Shown piece by piece: positions 18,325-26,952 of a stretch of DNA of 64,000 nucleotides; within the stretch, counting starts at the first letter, position 1; each line of letters starts with the position of its first letter. Where the stretch lies: the NCBI GenBank assembly GCA_001567185.1, contig LNFR01000092.1, forward strand, positions 1-64,000, given 5' to 3'. Under the pieces are notes generated by a model, which did no database searches, was not told the origin of the DNA, and saw only the letters and a program-made list of their open reading frames with translations. The stretch comes from Bacteroidetes bacterium OLB12 (lineage in GTDB: Bacteria > Bacteroidota > Bacteroidia > Cytophagales > Cyclobacteriaceae). Both the position numbers and the translations under genes were made by a program.

Positions 18325-19848
18325 CTAATCAATCAACACGTTACCACTCATTTCTTTAGGAACCGGTATCCCCATAAGTTTAAGAATGGTGGGAGCCAAA
18401 TCTCCTAACTTACCCGACTTTAGCTTTCCCTTGTAGCTATCATCTACCAGAATAACCGGAACAAGGTTGGTGGTGTGCGCGGTATTGGGCGTGCCATCTT
18501 CGTTAATCATTATATCGGCATTACCATGGTCGGCAATAATAATAGTCGAGTACCCATTTTTACGCGCGGCTTCGGTTACCGCTTCATTGCACTGGTCAAC
18601 TGTTTCGCAGGCTTTTACGGCTGCTTCAAAAACACCGGTATGGCCTACCATATCGGGGTTGGCAAAATTAAGACAGATAAAATCGGCTTCTTTTTTATTC
18701 AACTCAGGAATGATTTTGTCTTTAATATCATTTGCGCTCATTTCGGGTTGTAAATCGTAAGTAGCCACTTTGGGCGAAGGACAAAGGATGCGCGATTCGC
18801 CCGGAAAGGCTTCTTCGCGGCCGCCTGAAAAGAAAAAGGTTACGTGCGGATATTTTTCGGTTTCGGCAATCCGAATCTGTTTCTTTCCAGCCTTTGCTAC
18901 TACTTCACCCAGTGTATTTTCCAGGTTGTCTTTGTCGAAAATTACATTTACTCTTTTGAATGAATCGTCATAATTCGTGAGCGTAATGTAGTGCAGGTTA
19001 AGCTTGTACATATTCTGCTCATGGAAGTCCTGCTGTGTAAGCGCCATGGTAATTTCCCGGCCACGGTCAGTACGGAAGTTAAAGCAAAGTACTACATCAC
19101 CTTCTTGAATGGTAGCCAATGGTTTTTGATTCGAATCGGTTACTACAATGGGTTTGATAAACTCATCGGTTACGTTGGCATCGTATGATTTTGAAATGGC
19201 TTTCAAAACATCGGTTGTTGCTTCGCCTGTGCCATGCACCAGCAGATCATAAGCAAGCTTAACACGTTCCCAGCGCTTGTCGCGATCCATGGCATAATAG
19301 CGGCCCACCACGCTGGCAATTTTACCGGTAGTTTTGGTAAGATGATTGTTCAGGGTCGTAAGGTAATTTAGTCCGCCTTTCGGATCGGTATCGCGGCCAT
19401 CGGTAAAGGCATGAACAAAAACATTTTTTAACCCGTTGTTTGAAAGGATGGTGATGATTCCTTTCAGGTGTTCGAGATGCGAATGCACGCCCCCATCCGA
19501 CACTAAGCCGATCAAATGAAATGCCTTGTTATTCTTTTTGGCATAGTTGATGGCCTCGGTTAATACCGGATTTGTATCCAGCTCTTTCTCTTCAACTGCT
19601 TTGTTAATGCGCACCAGGTCCTGGTACACCACCCGCCCGGCACCAATGTTCATGTGGCCAACTTCAGAGTTTCCCATCTGGCCAGCCGGCAAACCAACCG
19701 CCAACCCGGAAGCCTCTAGGGTGCTATGCGGATACTTTTTGTAAAGCGAATTGATATAAGGAGTTTTGGCATTATCAATCGCTGATACCTTGGTGTTTTT
19801 GGCAATTCCCCACCCGTCCAGAATCATCAGCAATACTTTCTTATTCAT
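18325..19848 (-). CDS. gpmI: Cofactor-independent phosphoglycerate mutase
   Basis: This 507-residue enzyme of the alkaline phosphatase superfamily interconverts 3- and 2-phosphoglycerate in glycolysis. Seen are LLMILDGWG with the first metal Asp, the nucleophile Ser in GQMGNSEVGHMNIGAGR, FTDGRDTDPK, NFRTDRGREIT, and the metal site IADHGNAD then HTTNLVP. Full length and all catalytic motifs are present. It is the first gene of the minus-strand group 19848-15933. Confidence 0.96.
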   Translation of the reverse strand: MNKKVLLMILDGWGIAKNTKVSAIDNAKTPYINSLYKKYPHSTLEASGLAVGLPAGQMGNSEVGHMNIGAGRVVYQDLVRINKAVEEKELDTNPVLTEAINYAKKNNKAFHLIGLVSDGGVHSHLEHLKGIITILSNNGLKNVFVHAFTDGRDTDPKGGLNYLTTLNNHLTKTTGKIASVVGRYYAMDRDKRWERVKLAYDLLVHGTGEATTDVLKAISKSYDANVTDEFIKPIVVTDSNQKPLATIQEGDVVLCFNFRTDRGREITMALTQQDFHEQNMYKLNLHYITLTNYDDSFKRVNVIFDKDNLENTLGEVVAKAGKKQIRIAETEKYPHVTFFFSGGREEAFPGESRILCPSPKVATYDLQPEMSANDIKDKIIPELNKKEADFICLNFANPDMVGHTGVFEAAVKACETVDQCNEAVTEAARKNGYSTIIIADHGNADIMINEDGTPNTAHTTNLVPVILVDDSYKGKLKSGKLGDLAPTILKLMGIPVPKEMSGNVLID

Positions 19849-19977
19849 AATAACAGTAGCATTTTAGCGAGGCCAAATATACAAGGTCAAAGGCTTCGTT
19901 TTTCCTGATTTATTAACGATATAACAATTCAAAGCCTAAAAACATTTGTTTGGAGGTTAATAGCCAATTACAAATTT

Positions 19978-20006
19978 TTTGATACCGTATTAATGGCATA
20001 ATTTTG
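19978..20006 (+). promoter_or_regulatory. Bacteroidota-type promoter for the DUF4783 gene/nadC
   Basis: TTTG at 19978-19981 and TAATTTTG at 19999-20006, 17 bases apart, fit the -33/-7 consensus of Bacteroidota. The expected start lies about 12 bases before the ATG at 20024. nadC follows in the same direction and may share it. Confidence 0.5.
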
Positions 20007-20023
20007 GAACGAACCTGAGCGCT

Positions 20024-20417
20024 ATGAACACAAAAAAGTGGGTTTATACGGTTATTTTACTTGTTGCCTCTCTTTCGCTGAAAGCCCAGGCCGATATTTT
20101 TGCGCCTATGAAGGATGCCCTGAAAGCAGGCAGCGCCAAAGAATTGGTTAAATATGTAAACCAATCGGTGGAAATAAATGTGGAGGGAGACATTAACACG
20201 TACAGCAAAGCACAGGCTGAGTTTGTGCTGCGCGATTTCTTTAAAAAAATACCCGGTAACAGATTTTAGCATTTCGCATACGGGCTCATCCAAAAGCGGG
20301 CTGCAATATGCTATAGGTACGTACAAGAGCAACAACAACCAGCTTACCGTACTTATCCGCGTAAAGCAATCGGGTAATACCCATCTGATTCACGAAATCA
20401 GTTTTGTAAAGGAATAA
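20024..20417 (+). CDS. DUF4783 secreted protein (frameshifted)
   Basis: Two overlapping frames encode one DUF4783 protein. The first (20024-20269) gives a signal peptide (ending KAQA) and DIFAPMKDALKAGSAKELVKY up to LRDFFKK. The second (ending 20417) gives YPVTDFSISHTGSSKSGLQYAIG to LIHEISFVKE. They join if one A is removed from the A7 run at 20243-20249, giving about 130 residues, the usual size. The fold is related to SnoaL/NTF2-like exported proteins. Function unknown. The stop is one base from the nadC ATG, so the genes are coupled, as often seen in this phylum. Confidence 0.75.
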
Positions 20418-21280
20418 TGCAACCCGCTTACCTTACAGAACAAGCCATTGAACAATTTATTCGCCTCGCTTTAGCGGAAGATATTGGCGAGGGCGATCAC
20501 TCCACATTGGGGGCCATACCGGTAACTAAAATCAGTAAAGCAAACCTGCTGGTAAAAGACACAGGGATATTGGCTGGTGTTGTTTTGACCAAGAAAATCT
20601 TTGAGGCCGTGGACCACTCGTTACATGTTTCGGTCTTTAAAAATGATGGCGATGCTATTGTAAAAGGAGATATCGCACTTGCAGTAACAGGCAAAGCACA
20701 ATCTATTTTAATGGCCGAGCGCTTGGTGCTTAACTGCATGCAACGCATGAGCGGGATTGCCACTTACACCAACAAACTATGTAACCTGATTGAAGGTACC
20801 TCCGCACGGTTGATGGATACGCGCAAAACCACACCCAACTTCCGGCTGATGGAGAAGTGGGCCGTAGCTATTGGAGGCGGTATGAATCATCGCTTTGCGT
20901 TGTACGACATGGTGATGCTAAAAGACAACCACATCGATATGGCCGGAGGTGTGCGTGCCGCCATTGAACAGGTTAAAGCCTACCTGAAACGTATCAACAA
21001 GCCTTTAAAGATTGAAGTGGAAACCCGCACGTTGGCCGAAGTGGAGGAAGTGCTGCAGGTAGGTGGTGTAGATGTAATTATGTTGGATAACATGAGCACC
21101 GGCCAGATGCTACAAGCAGTAAAATTGATTGGCGGCCGCTTTAAAACCGAAGCCAGCGGGGGTATAACCGAAGCAACCCTGCGGGCCGTGGCCGAATGTG
21201 GCGTGGATTACATTTCGGTTGGGGCATTAACGCATTCGGTGAAAAGCCTGGATTTGAGTTTGAAGGTGAGTACTCTTTAA
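20417..21280 (+). CDS. nadC: Quinolinate phosphoribosyltransferase
   Basis: The 287-residue enzyme makes nicotinate mononucleotide from quinolinate and PRPP in de novo NAD synthesis. It has the N-terminal open-faced sandwich (LAEDIGEGDHST), the signature LMDTRKTTPNFR, the catalytic core KDNHIDMAGG, and IEVETRTLAEV with DVIMLDNMS and EASGGI for phosphate binding. Its ATG overlaps the last base of the DUF4783 gene. Confidence 0.95.
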   Translation: MQPAYLTEQAIEQFIRLALAEDIGEGDHSTLGAIPVTKISKANLLVKDTGILAGVVLTKKIFEAVDHSLHVSVFKNDGDAIVKGDIALAVTGKAQSILMAERLVLNCMQRMSGIATYTNKLCNLIEGTSARLMDTRKTTPNFRLMEKWAVAIGGGMNHRFALYDMVMLKDNHIDMAGGVRAAIEQVKAYLKRINKPLKIEVETRTLAEVEEVLQVGGVDVIMLDNMSTGQMLQAVKLIGGRFKTEASGGITEATLRAVAECGVDYISVGALTHSVKSLDLSLKVSTL

Positions 21281-21394
21281 CTACCTTCAATCACTTAAAC
21301 CAAAAATAAACTCATGAAAGAACAGGGTACTATTCTTGCTTCTGATAACATGTTTTCTTGAATGTTCATCCGAACTGGAACAAATTTGCGGAGT

Positions 21395-21814
21395 ATGAGA
21401 ATGACCATTGCAACATGCGCCCTATGTATTATCTCATTAAAGTCCTTTTGCCAGGTTGAAGGGCATAATCTCAGGCTTTTATTGGATAGCCCAGGAGTTT
21501 TGTACTAAGAAATTATAAAGAAGAGTTTAATCAAAAGGGTATATGTTCGGATCCGGAACTTTATAGTGCAGCTCAAAAAAAAAGCAGTAGAAATTTTTCA
21601 AGCCTACGTAGAAGCCAGCCGTGACGCATCTAAGATTACCTATTTCAGATATAGGTCAAACAATCAGGTAACACCCTCTCAGTTAGAGAAGGAGAAGAAT
21701 ATAGCTTTAGATTCTATTTTGGCAGTTCGCAAACTGGATAGAATCCCGTTTCTAGATAAGTATTTTCAAGATCGGGTTATTAAAATAAAGGAGGAGTTTA
21801 TGCAAAAGAATTAA
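21395..21814 (+). pseudogene. Small secreted protein, disrupted
   Basis: ATG 21395 starts a signal-peptide-like segment (TIATCALCIISLKSFCQ) that runs to a TAA at 21509. A coherent downstream part, AVEIFQAYVEASRDASKITY to KEEFMQKN, ends at 21814. The best joined reading adds one T at 21498-21501 and removes one A from the A9 run 21575-21583, giving 139 residues with a balanced acidic/basic stretch (RNYKEEFNQKGICSDPELYS) between. A single-stop reading in one frame is also possible. No family is recognised. It may be a decayed gene or the product of sequence errors. Confidence 0.45.
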
Positions 21815-21836
21815 CGGAAAGGATAGACCCCACAAT

Positions 21837-21866
21837 AAAAACCACAACCTCAAAACTGTGGTTTTT
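21837..21866. terminator. Bidirectional terminator hairpin
   Basis: A ten-base perfect inverted repeat (AAAAACCACA / TGTGGTTTTT) with a ten-base loop and T-tracts on both sides lies between two convergent genes, so it can end transcription from either direction. Confidence 0.75.
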
Positions 21867-21920
21867 ATTTTACTGTTGTTTTGTCAAAATAGTTTATTCC
21901 TCTGCTCAGGGAGTAAACCT

Positions 21921-22547
21921 CTATTTCAATTTCATTAAACTGTATTCGGCTTCTACTATTCTTTCCTGAATAAAGGTTTGAATTTCTTTATCAACTTCGG
22001 GCTGTAGTCGGGCACCGGCCGAAGAGCCATACTGATTCAGATATTTTGTTGCGTCATTGATAATGTAGCTTTTGGTTTTATTGAAGGTAGCTTCATCTAA
22101 TGAATCTTTTATTGAAAGTAGTGCTTCTGTAAGCAGTGGCCAATAAGGATTCTTTTCTTCGATCAGTACCTCTAAATAGTAGGCTATTGCTTCAGATTTT
22201 TGTGGCGAATTAAGTGTTTTTAAAAGAGTTCGATCCAGAAAATCGCACACTAAAGATTGGATGCATAACGAATACCCACCAATTGCCTGATATTTCTCAA
22301 TTAAAGGTCGAAATTGGCTATCAACTGCTTTCCAATCCAAAGATGACCACTGATCTGGTTTGAGTTTATCAAGAGGGTCAAAGTCAAAAAAATAATCTTG
22401 CACATCAAGCGCTGAATACTTGTACTGCCTGCCGGTTGACGATGATTTTTCGAAATCATCAACATAACTTGAATTCTGATTACCTTGCTCAATTGCACAT
22501 GATGCAAGAAACCCTAAAAAGATAATAACAACTTTAAAGACTTTCAT
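21921..22547 (-). CDS. Lipoprotein of unknown function
   Basis: This 208-residue protein starts with a lipoprotein signal ending FLASC. The mature part is helical and acidic, with paired Cys residues (SLCIQSLVC) and a region that looks like alpha-helical repeats (YLEVLIEEKNPYWPLLTEALLSIKDSL). No known family is recognised. It lies in an accessory-looking patch with a disrupted gene on each side, which suggests recent turnover here. Confidence 0.6.
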   Translation of the reverse strand: MKVFKVVIIFLGFLASCAIEQGNQNSSYVDDFEKSSSTGRQYKYSALDVQDYFFDFDPLDKLKPDQWSSLDWKAVDSQFRPLIEKYQAIGGYSLCIQSLVCDFLDRTLLKTLNSPQKSEAIAYYLEVLIEEKNPYWPLLTEALLSIKDSLDEATFNKTKSYIINDATKYLNQYGSSAGARLQPEVDKEIQTFIQERIVEAEYSLMKLK

Positions 22548-22566
22548 ACAAATTCAGTGTTTATTA

Positions 22567-22848
22567 TTAAACAGCAACGGGGTTACAACAAGGAAATTCG
22601 GCTATATCTATTTCTCCGTATGACTCTGAATCATTGAGCGAAGCCCACACTCCATTTAACTTCTTGAAGCCTTTTCAGTTATTTGTAGTTCCGCATCGAA
22701 TTCAATCTTGTATTGGAACTAGTCCATGGGGCTTTCATTTCATACCTTAATGAGGGGTTATCTAAGTAAGGGTTATTAAAGAACTCTTGACAAGTTAACT
22801 TATTTCGCGATTAAATCGAAGCCCAAAAGCAAATTTCCATAAATCCAT
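22567..22848 (-). pseudogene. Possible decayed small gene
   Basis: Minus-strand frames string together into a protein-like chain: MDLWKFAFGLRFNREIS, then LTCQEFFNNPYLDNPSLRYE, MKAPWTS, FQYKIEFDAELQITEK, and GFKKLNGVWASLNDSESYGE followed by IDIAEFPCCNPVAV and a stop. Joining them needs three single-base additions (near 22798, 22722 and 22672). The total would be about 94 residues. Composition and continuity favour an inactivated gene, but no family is recognised. This covers most of the otherwise empty 22548-22883 gap. Confidence 0.35.
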
Positions 22849-22883
22849 TATTTTTGCGATCCTGATTTTTTAAGGACAACACT

Positions 22884-23357
22884 ATGATTGTAAGAACACG
22901 CAATTACCGGTTAGAGAAGAAAGATTATATTAAAATGGCGCTCAAATCCATTTTGCAACAACAATGGTGGGTGGGCCTGATTGTGCTGGCTATTTGTCTT
23001 TGTTATTTGTGGATACCCAGTATCTGGTGGTTTATCGGGGCGTTTATCGGGGCTGCACTTTATTTATTATTCTGGTGGATACAATTTTATGGGGTAACTC
23101 AATTAGAGCAAGGTAAAATGTTGTTCGAGCGTTTCAGCTACGAAATCACCAGCCAGCAAATTGTAATGAAGATTAATGCCCGCGAAGGCATGCCCCTGAA
23201 GTGGGATCAGATTAAGCGTGCTAAAACCGGCAAAGATTATTACCTGCTGTTTGTAAACAAGGCTCAGCTTATACACCTGCCTTTTAAAATTTTTAACACC
23301 GATAACGAGCGAAAATTTGTGGGCAGCATTTTGAAGACGAAGGGGTTAATTAAATAA
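22884..23357 (+). CDS. YcxB-like membrane protein
   Basis: This 157-residue protein has two adjacent membrane helices at about 30-72 (WWVGLIVLAICLCYLWIPSI) followed by a cytosolic domain with the YcxB pattern YEITSQQIVMKI, MPLKWDQIKRAKTGKDYYLLFVN and PFKIF. The family is widespread and uncharacterised. A TATTTTTG box at 22849-22856, 28 bases ahead of the ATG, may be its -7 element. Its stop codon lies inside the left arm of the inverted repeat at 23355. Confidence 0.7.
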   Translation: MIVRTRNYRLEKKDYIKMALKSILQQQWWVGLIVLAICLCYLWIPSIWWFIGAFIGAALYLLFWWIQFYGVTQLEQGKMLFERFSYEITSQQIVMKINAREGMPLKWDQIKRAKTGKDYYLLFVNKAQLIHLPFKIFNTDNERKFVGSILKTKGLIK

Positions 23358-23449
23358 GTTGGCAGTAAGCAGACGGCAGTAAGCAGTTTTGCCAACTGAA
23401 TATTCCCGTACCAATAGTTGGTGATGTCCTACTGGATACTGCCAACTTA
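23355..23449. repeat. Short palindromic intergenic element
   Basis: A perfect 13-base inverted repeat (TAAGTTGGCAGTA at 23355-23367, TACTGCCAACTTA at 23437-23449) encloses 69 bases that include the direct repeat GGCAGTAAGCAG at 23361-23372 and 23375-23386. The layout resembles a REP/MITE-like element lodged between the YcxB-like gene and recX. Confidence 0.5.
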
Positions 23450-23498
23450 AAGTGATTTCGTCCGTTGCATACGCGCAACAAGAAGCGGATATTTGAGT

Positions 23499-24008
23499 AT
23501 GCCAATGCGTAGTGCTTTCCAGGACGACCCACCCAAAAACAAGAAGCGACTTTCGCCTACGGAAGCAATAACAAAAATTCAACGGTATTGTGCTTACCAG
23601 GAGCGCTCGCACAAAGAAGTTAAAACCAAACTTTTTGAATACGGGTTGTATGCCAGCCAGGTAGATGAAATTATCAGTCAATTGATTACTGGTGGGTTTT
23701 TAAACGAGCAAAGGTTTGCCAAAGCCTATGCAGGCGGCAAATTCAGAATGAAAAAATGGGGTCGGTTAAAAATCAAAAATGAATTGGAGTTTTTAGGGCT
23801 AACCAAAAATTGCATTCAGCAAGGGTTAAAAGAACTTGAAGGCCCAGATTATTCTAAAACCCTGAAACAGGTTATTGATAAAAAGGCTGCCACACTAAAA
23901 GAAGAAAACCCGTTTCGTAAACGCGATAAAGTAGCCCGCTTCGCCATAGGTAAAGGCTACGAACCCGAGCTTGTCTGGAGTTTGGTAAAAGAACTTTTGC
24001 CCGATTAA
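23499..24008 (+). CDS. recX: RecX regulatory protein
   Basis: The 169-residue product has the three-helix RecX repeats: YCAYQERSHKEVKTKLFEYGL, FLNEQRFAKAYAGGKFRMKKWG and KIKNELEFLGL. RecX binds the RecA filament and limits its activity. The Bacteroidota form is usually this short. ATG 23499 is chosen over a TTG two codons upstream, and a second ATG lies two codons on. recA is not in the window. Confidence 0.88.
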   Translation: MPMRSAFQDDPPKNKKRLSPTEAITKIQRYCAYQERSHKEVKTKLFEYGLYASQVDEIISQLITGGFLNEQRFAKAYAGGKFRMKKWGRLKIKNELEFLGLTKNCIQQGLKELEGPDYSKTLKQVIDKKAATLKEENPFRKRDKVARFAIGKGYEPELVWSLVKELLPD

Positions 24009-24076
24009 ATAACCTGACCACGGAAAATCGATGCCCAAAGGGCACCCATCTTGCCAACTCTTTCGTTAGTGCGATT

Positions 24077-24526
24077 ATGAAAAAGTTAATCTGGTTTTTT
24101 CTGCTTGTAAGCGTGGCGGCCGTAGGGCAGGATGAGAAACGTACTGCACATTTTAATCTTAAGAAAAATATTGCTCTTGAGGGCTACGACCCGGTTAGCT
24201 ACTTTGATGGGAAACCAGTAGAGGGCAAAGAGGATTTTAAGGTGGTTTTTAAGGGTGTGACTTACCTTTTTGCCAGCGCCCTGAATGCGGCAAAGTTTAA
24301 ACAAGCCCCCGAAAACTATGAACCGGCTTATGGCGGTTGGTGCGCTTTCGCGATGGGCAATTCGGGAGAGAAAGTGAAAATCGACCCCGAAACGTTTAAA
24401 ATTCTGAACGGTAAACTCTACCTGTTCTACAATTTCTGGGGCAACAATACCCTTACGGACTGGAATAAAAACGAGGCACTCTTAAAATCAAAAGGTGACC
24501 AAAACTGGAAAAGGATAATAAAATAA
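24077..24526 (+). CDS. Secreted YHS-domain protein
   Basis: This 149-residue protein has a signal peptide (ending AVGQ) and one YHS domain with IALEGYDPVSYF, FKGVTYLFASALNAAKF and PAYGGWCAFAMGNSGEKV. YHS domains are thought to bind metals. Exported versions are common in marine and soil Bacteroidota and have no assigned reaction. It ends some 70 bases before the DinB-like gene. Confidence 0.85.
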   Translation: MKKLIWFFLLVSVAAVGQDEKRTAHFNLKKNIALEGYDPVSYFDGKPVEGKEDFKVVFKGVTYLFASALNAAKFKQAPENYEPAYGGWCAFAMGNSGEKVKIDPETFKILNGKLYLFYNFWGNNTLTDWNKNEALLKSKGDQNWKRIIK

Positions 24527-24596
24527 ATCCGGCAGCCAGGCTCGTTTATCTGATTTTGGAATTCGGTTATCTTTGCACCGGCTTAAGTTTGATTAT

Positions 24597-25118
24597 ATGA
24601 CACAACTCTACATGGCGGCACGTACTGTGCTTACCCAACTGGCTGATGCGGTGGGTCAACTTTCAGAGGCGGAGTTTCGCACCCCCTCACCCGCCTTAAG
24701 CAACGCTACAATCGGTCAGCATTTACGCCACACCCTCGAGTTTTTTGTTTGCTTGGAACAAGGGTATGAGCAGGGGGTGGTTAACTACGATAAACGCCAG
24801 CATGACAAAGCAACCGAGCATGATAAATTTGTGGCGTTGGGCACAATTAATCGTGTGCATGAATTTATCAATCAAAACCCGGCTGATAAGCGAATGGTTT
24901 TGGAAGTAGGCTATTTGCCAGATAGTGAAGAATGCATACACGTTGAGACCAATTTTATGCGGGAGTTAACCTATAACATTGAACATGCCGTGCACCACAT
25001 GGCTATTATGAAAATTGGTATTCGCGAAGTTGCACCAAACACAGTAATTCCAAAATCATTTGGTGTTGCCGTTTCTACGTTGCGTTACCGCGAAGAGCCA
25101 ACCGTTTCATCCCACTAA
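24597..25118 (+). CDS. DinB-superfamily protein
   Basis: The 173-residue four-helix-bundle protein keeps the metal-ligand histidine pattern of DinB/YfiT: GQHLRHTLEFF near residue 42 and NIEHAVHHMAIMKIG near 135. Members are often thiol transferases or metal-dependent hydrolases. The substrate here is unknown. ATG 24597 is preferred to a TTG at 24573, and TATCTTTG at 24568-24575 could be its -7 element. The next gene starts two bases after its stop, so they form a pair. Confidence 0.8.
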   Translation: MTQLYMAARTVLTQLADAVGQLSEAEFRTPSPALSNATIGQHLRHTLEFFVCLEQGYEQGVVNYDKRQHDKATEHDKFVALGTINRVHEFINQNPADKRMVLEVGYLPDSEECIHVETNFMRELTYNIEHAVHHMAIMKIGIREVAPNTVIPKSFGVAVSTLRYREEPTVSSH

Positions 25119-25120
25119 GC

Positions 25121-26155
25121 TTGTCTTTCTTCCGAAGTAATTTTTTTATCAAACTCCGTAGTTGGGAGTATTGGCCGTTTGGTATTGTACAAGCTCCGAC
25201 CATTTTATTGTGGATTTGGTACGCAATTAAAGAACGAAGTCTTTTTTATTTCTCTGCCTCTAATCCATCCATTCTTACAGGTGGCATGATGGGCGAAAGC
25301 AAATTTGATGTACTCAGCCTTATTCCGGATTCGGTAAAACCAAAAACGGTACTGATAGCCCTGCCGGCATCAACACAAAAGGTTTTACAAATACTGGAGG
25401 CAAATGGACTTACCCTGCCCGTAATTTTTAAGCCCGATCTTGGCGAGCGTGGCTGGATGGTAAGAAAAATCAAAAGCAAGGAAGATATTGAACAGTATCT
25501 CTCCGAAATTAAAATTGATTTTATAGTTCAGGAATTTGTGCCTTTACCATTGGAGTACGGTGTGTTTTATGTTCGCTTTCCCTCGCAACCGAATGGCTTT
25601 GTCAATTCCATTACCGGCAAAGAGTTTCTTTCCGTTACCGGTGATGGAACTAAAACGTTGCAGCAGCTGATTCTTGAAAAAGACCGTGCTAAAATTCAGT
25701 GGCAAACACTGAAGCAGGTTTATCAATCGCGATTGAATGAAATTGTTCCGCAAGGAAAAAAGATAGAACTGGTTTCTATTGGCAATCATTGTTTAGGCAC
25801 CACGTTTATCAATTGCAATCATTTAATTACCGAAAAACTCTCTGCTTCGTTTGATGCGATTAGCAGACAGATTGATGGATTTTATTTTGGACGGTTTGAT
25901 CTGCGTTGTGCTTCCGAAGCCGATCTGGAATCAGGCCATGTAAAAATTATGGAGTTGAATGGTTGTGGCGCAGAGCCTGCTCATATCTATCATCCGGGCG
26001 CATCGCTCTTTACAGGGATCAGAACGATCATCACACATTGGAAAAATCTTTATCGCGTAAGCAAAGAAAATCACAAGCGTGGAGTGCCGTATCTTTCTTT
26101 TACAGAGGGCCGTATGATTTATGATCGATTCAAAAGATTGAAATCGGGAGGATAA
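25121..26155 (+). CDS. ATP-grasp-like ligase, possibly membrane-associated
   Basis: This 344-residue protein has an N-terminal hydrophobic/aromatic segment (YWPFGIVQAPTILLWIWYAI) and an ATP-grasp-like core: LPVIFKPDLGERGWMV, VQEFVPLPLEYGVFYVR, FGRFDLRC and the metal-binding KIMELNGCGAEP. It resembles D-alanine-D-alanine ligase-like proteins but is not Ddl. The substrate is unknown. The start is TTG 25121, two bases after the DinB stop, which suggests translational coupling. It ends at a strong bidirectional terminator. Confidence 0.7.
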   Translation: MSFFRSNFFIKLRSWEYWPFGIVQAPTILLWIWYAIKERSLFYFSASNPSILTGGMMGESKFDVLSLIPDSVKPKTVLIALPASTQKVLQILEANGLTLPVIFKPDLGERGWMVRKIKSKEDIEQYLSEIKIDFIVQEFVPLPLEYGVFYVRFPSQPNGFVNSITGKEFLSVTGDGTKTLQQLILEKDRAKIQWQTLKQVYQSRLNEIVPQGKKIELVSIGNHCLGTTFINCNHLITEKLSASFDAISRQIDGFYFGRFDLRCASEADLESGHVKIMELNGCGAEPAHIYHPGASLFTGIRTIITHWKNLYRVSKENHKRGVPYLSFTEGRMIYDRFKRLKSGG

Positions 26156-26160
26156 AAAAC

Positions 26161-26189
26161 AAACCCACCGGGTTGTTCAGTGGGTTTTT
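26161..26189. terminator. Bidirectional terminator
   Basis: AAACCCAC (26161-26168) pairs with GTGGGTTT (26180-26187) around an 11-base loop, with a T-run after it and an A-run before it. It lies between the convergent ATP-grasp and YceI genes. Confidence 0.75.
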
Positions 26190-26214
26190 AAAAATTCAAA
26201 CTAACCAGAAGGTT

Positions 26215-26847
26215 TTACGCGCCTACACCGGCTACTAATTCAATCTTCAGATTAAATTCTTTGCTGATCAGATCATCGGCCATACCCGGGTAAACCAGGC
26301 CCCAGTCTTCACGCAATACATTAAAGTCGGCAGTAGCCTTTACAGATGTTTCCGTTACTTCGGTTACCGTAGCAGGGAAGGTGATGTTCTTGGTTACACC
26401 ACGCATCGTAAGGTTACCAGAAATGGTAGCTTTTCCAGTTTCAGCCCCATCGGTAACACCGGTGATTTCGAATTTAGCTTCGGGAAATTGCGCCACATCA
26501 AAAAAATCAGGCGACTTCAGGTGGCCTTCCAGCTTGCCTTTAAACTCACCTTGCAAATCGGTGTCATTAATGGTGTTCAGGTCGGCAACAAAATTTCCAC
26601 CTGCAATTTTACCATCGGCCACAGTTAGTGAACCGGATTTAAGCGCCACGTTGCCTGTATGCGTAGCAGATACCTTGCGACCCGTCCAGGTAACTTTTGA
26701 TGCGTTGATGTTCAAGGCAACTTCAGTCCCCCCGGTGGTGGTTACCTCCGCCCTTTCGGTGGTTGTTGCTTTTTCCCCTTCAGGATTTTTTGGCGTACAG
26801 GCTACAATGAGAATACCCGCGGCCAACATTACTACTATTTTCTTCAT
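26215..26847 (-). CDS. YceI-family lipoprotein
   Basis: The 210-residue product has a lipoprotein signal (ILIVAC) and a YceI lipocalin-like barrel: SKVTWTGRKVSATHTGNVALKSGSL, DLQGEFKGKLEGHLKSPDFFDVAQFPEAKFEIT, and MRGVTKNITFPATV. YceI proteins bind long polyprenoid or amphiphilic molecules in the periplasm. The gene stands alone, with its 3' end at the terminator. Confidence 0.88.
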   Translation of the reverse strand: MKKIVVMLAAGILIVACTPKNPEGEKATTTERAEVTTTGGTEVALNINASKVTWTGRKVSATHTGNVALKSGSLTVADGKIAGGNFVADLNTINDTDLQGEFKGKLEGHLKSPDFFDVAQFPEAKFEITGVTDGAETGKATISGNLTMRGVTKNITFPATVTEVTETSVKATADFNVLREDWGLVYPGMADDLISKEFNLKIELVAGVGA

Positions 26848-26952
26848 GATTTTTGAGTTTTAATTACATGTTTAAACATGCAATTTTATGGAAATGGTTC
26901 CATGTACAGACATTTTCAGGAAACAAATCGACAAAGAGGATAAAAAACCCGA

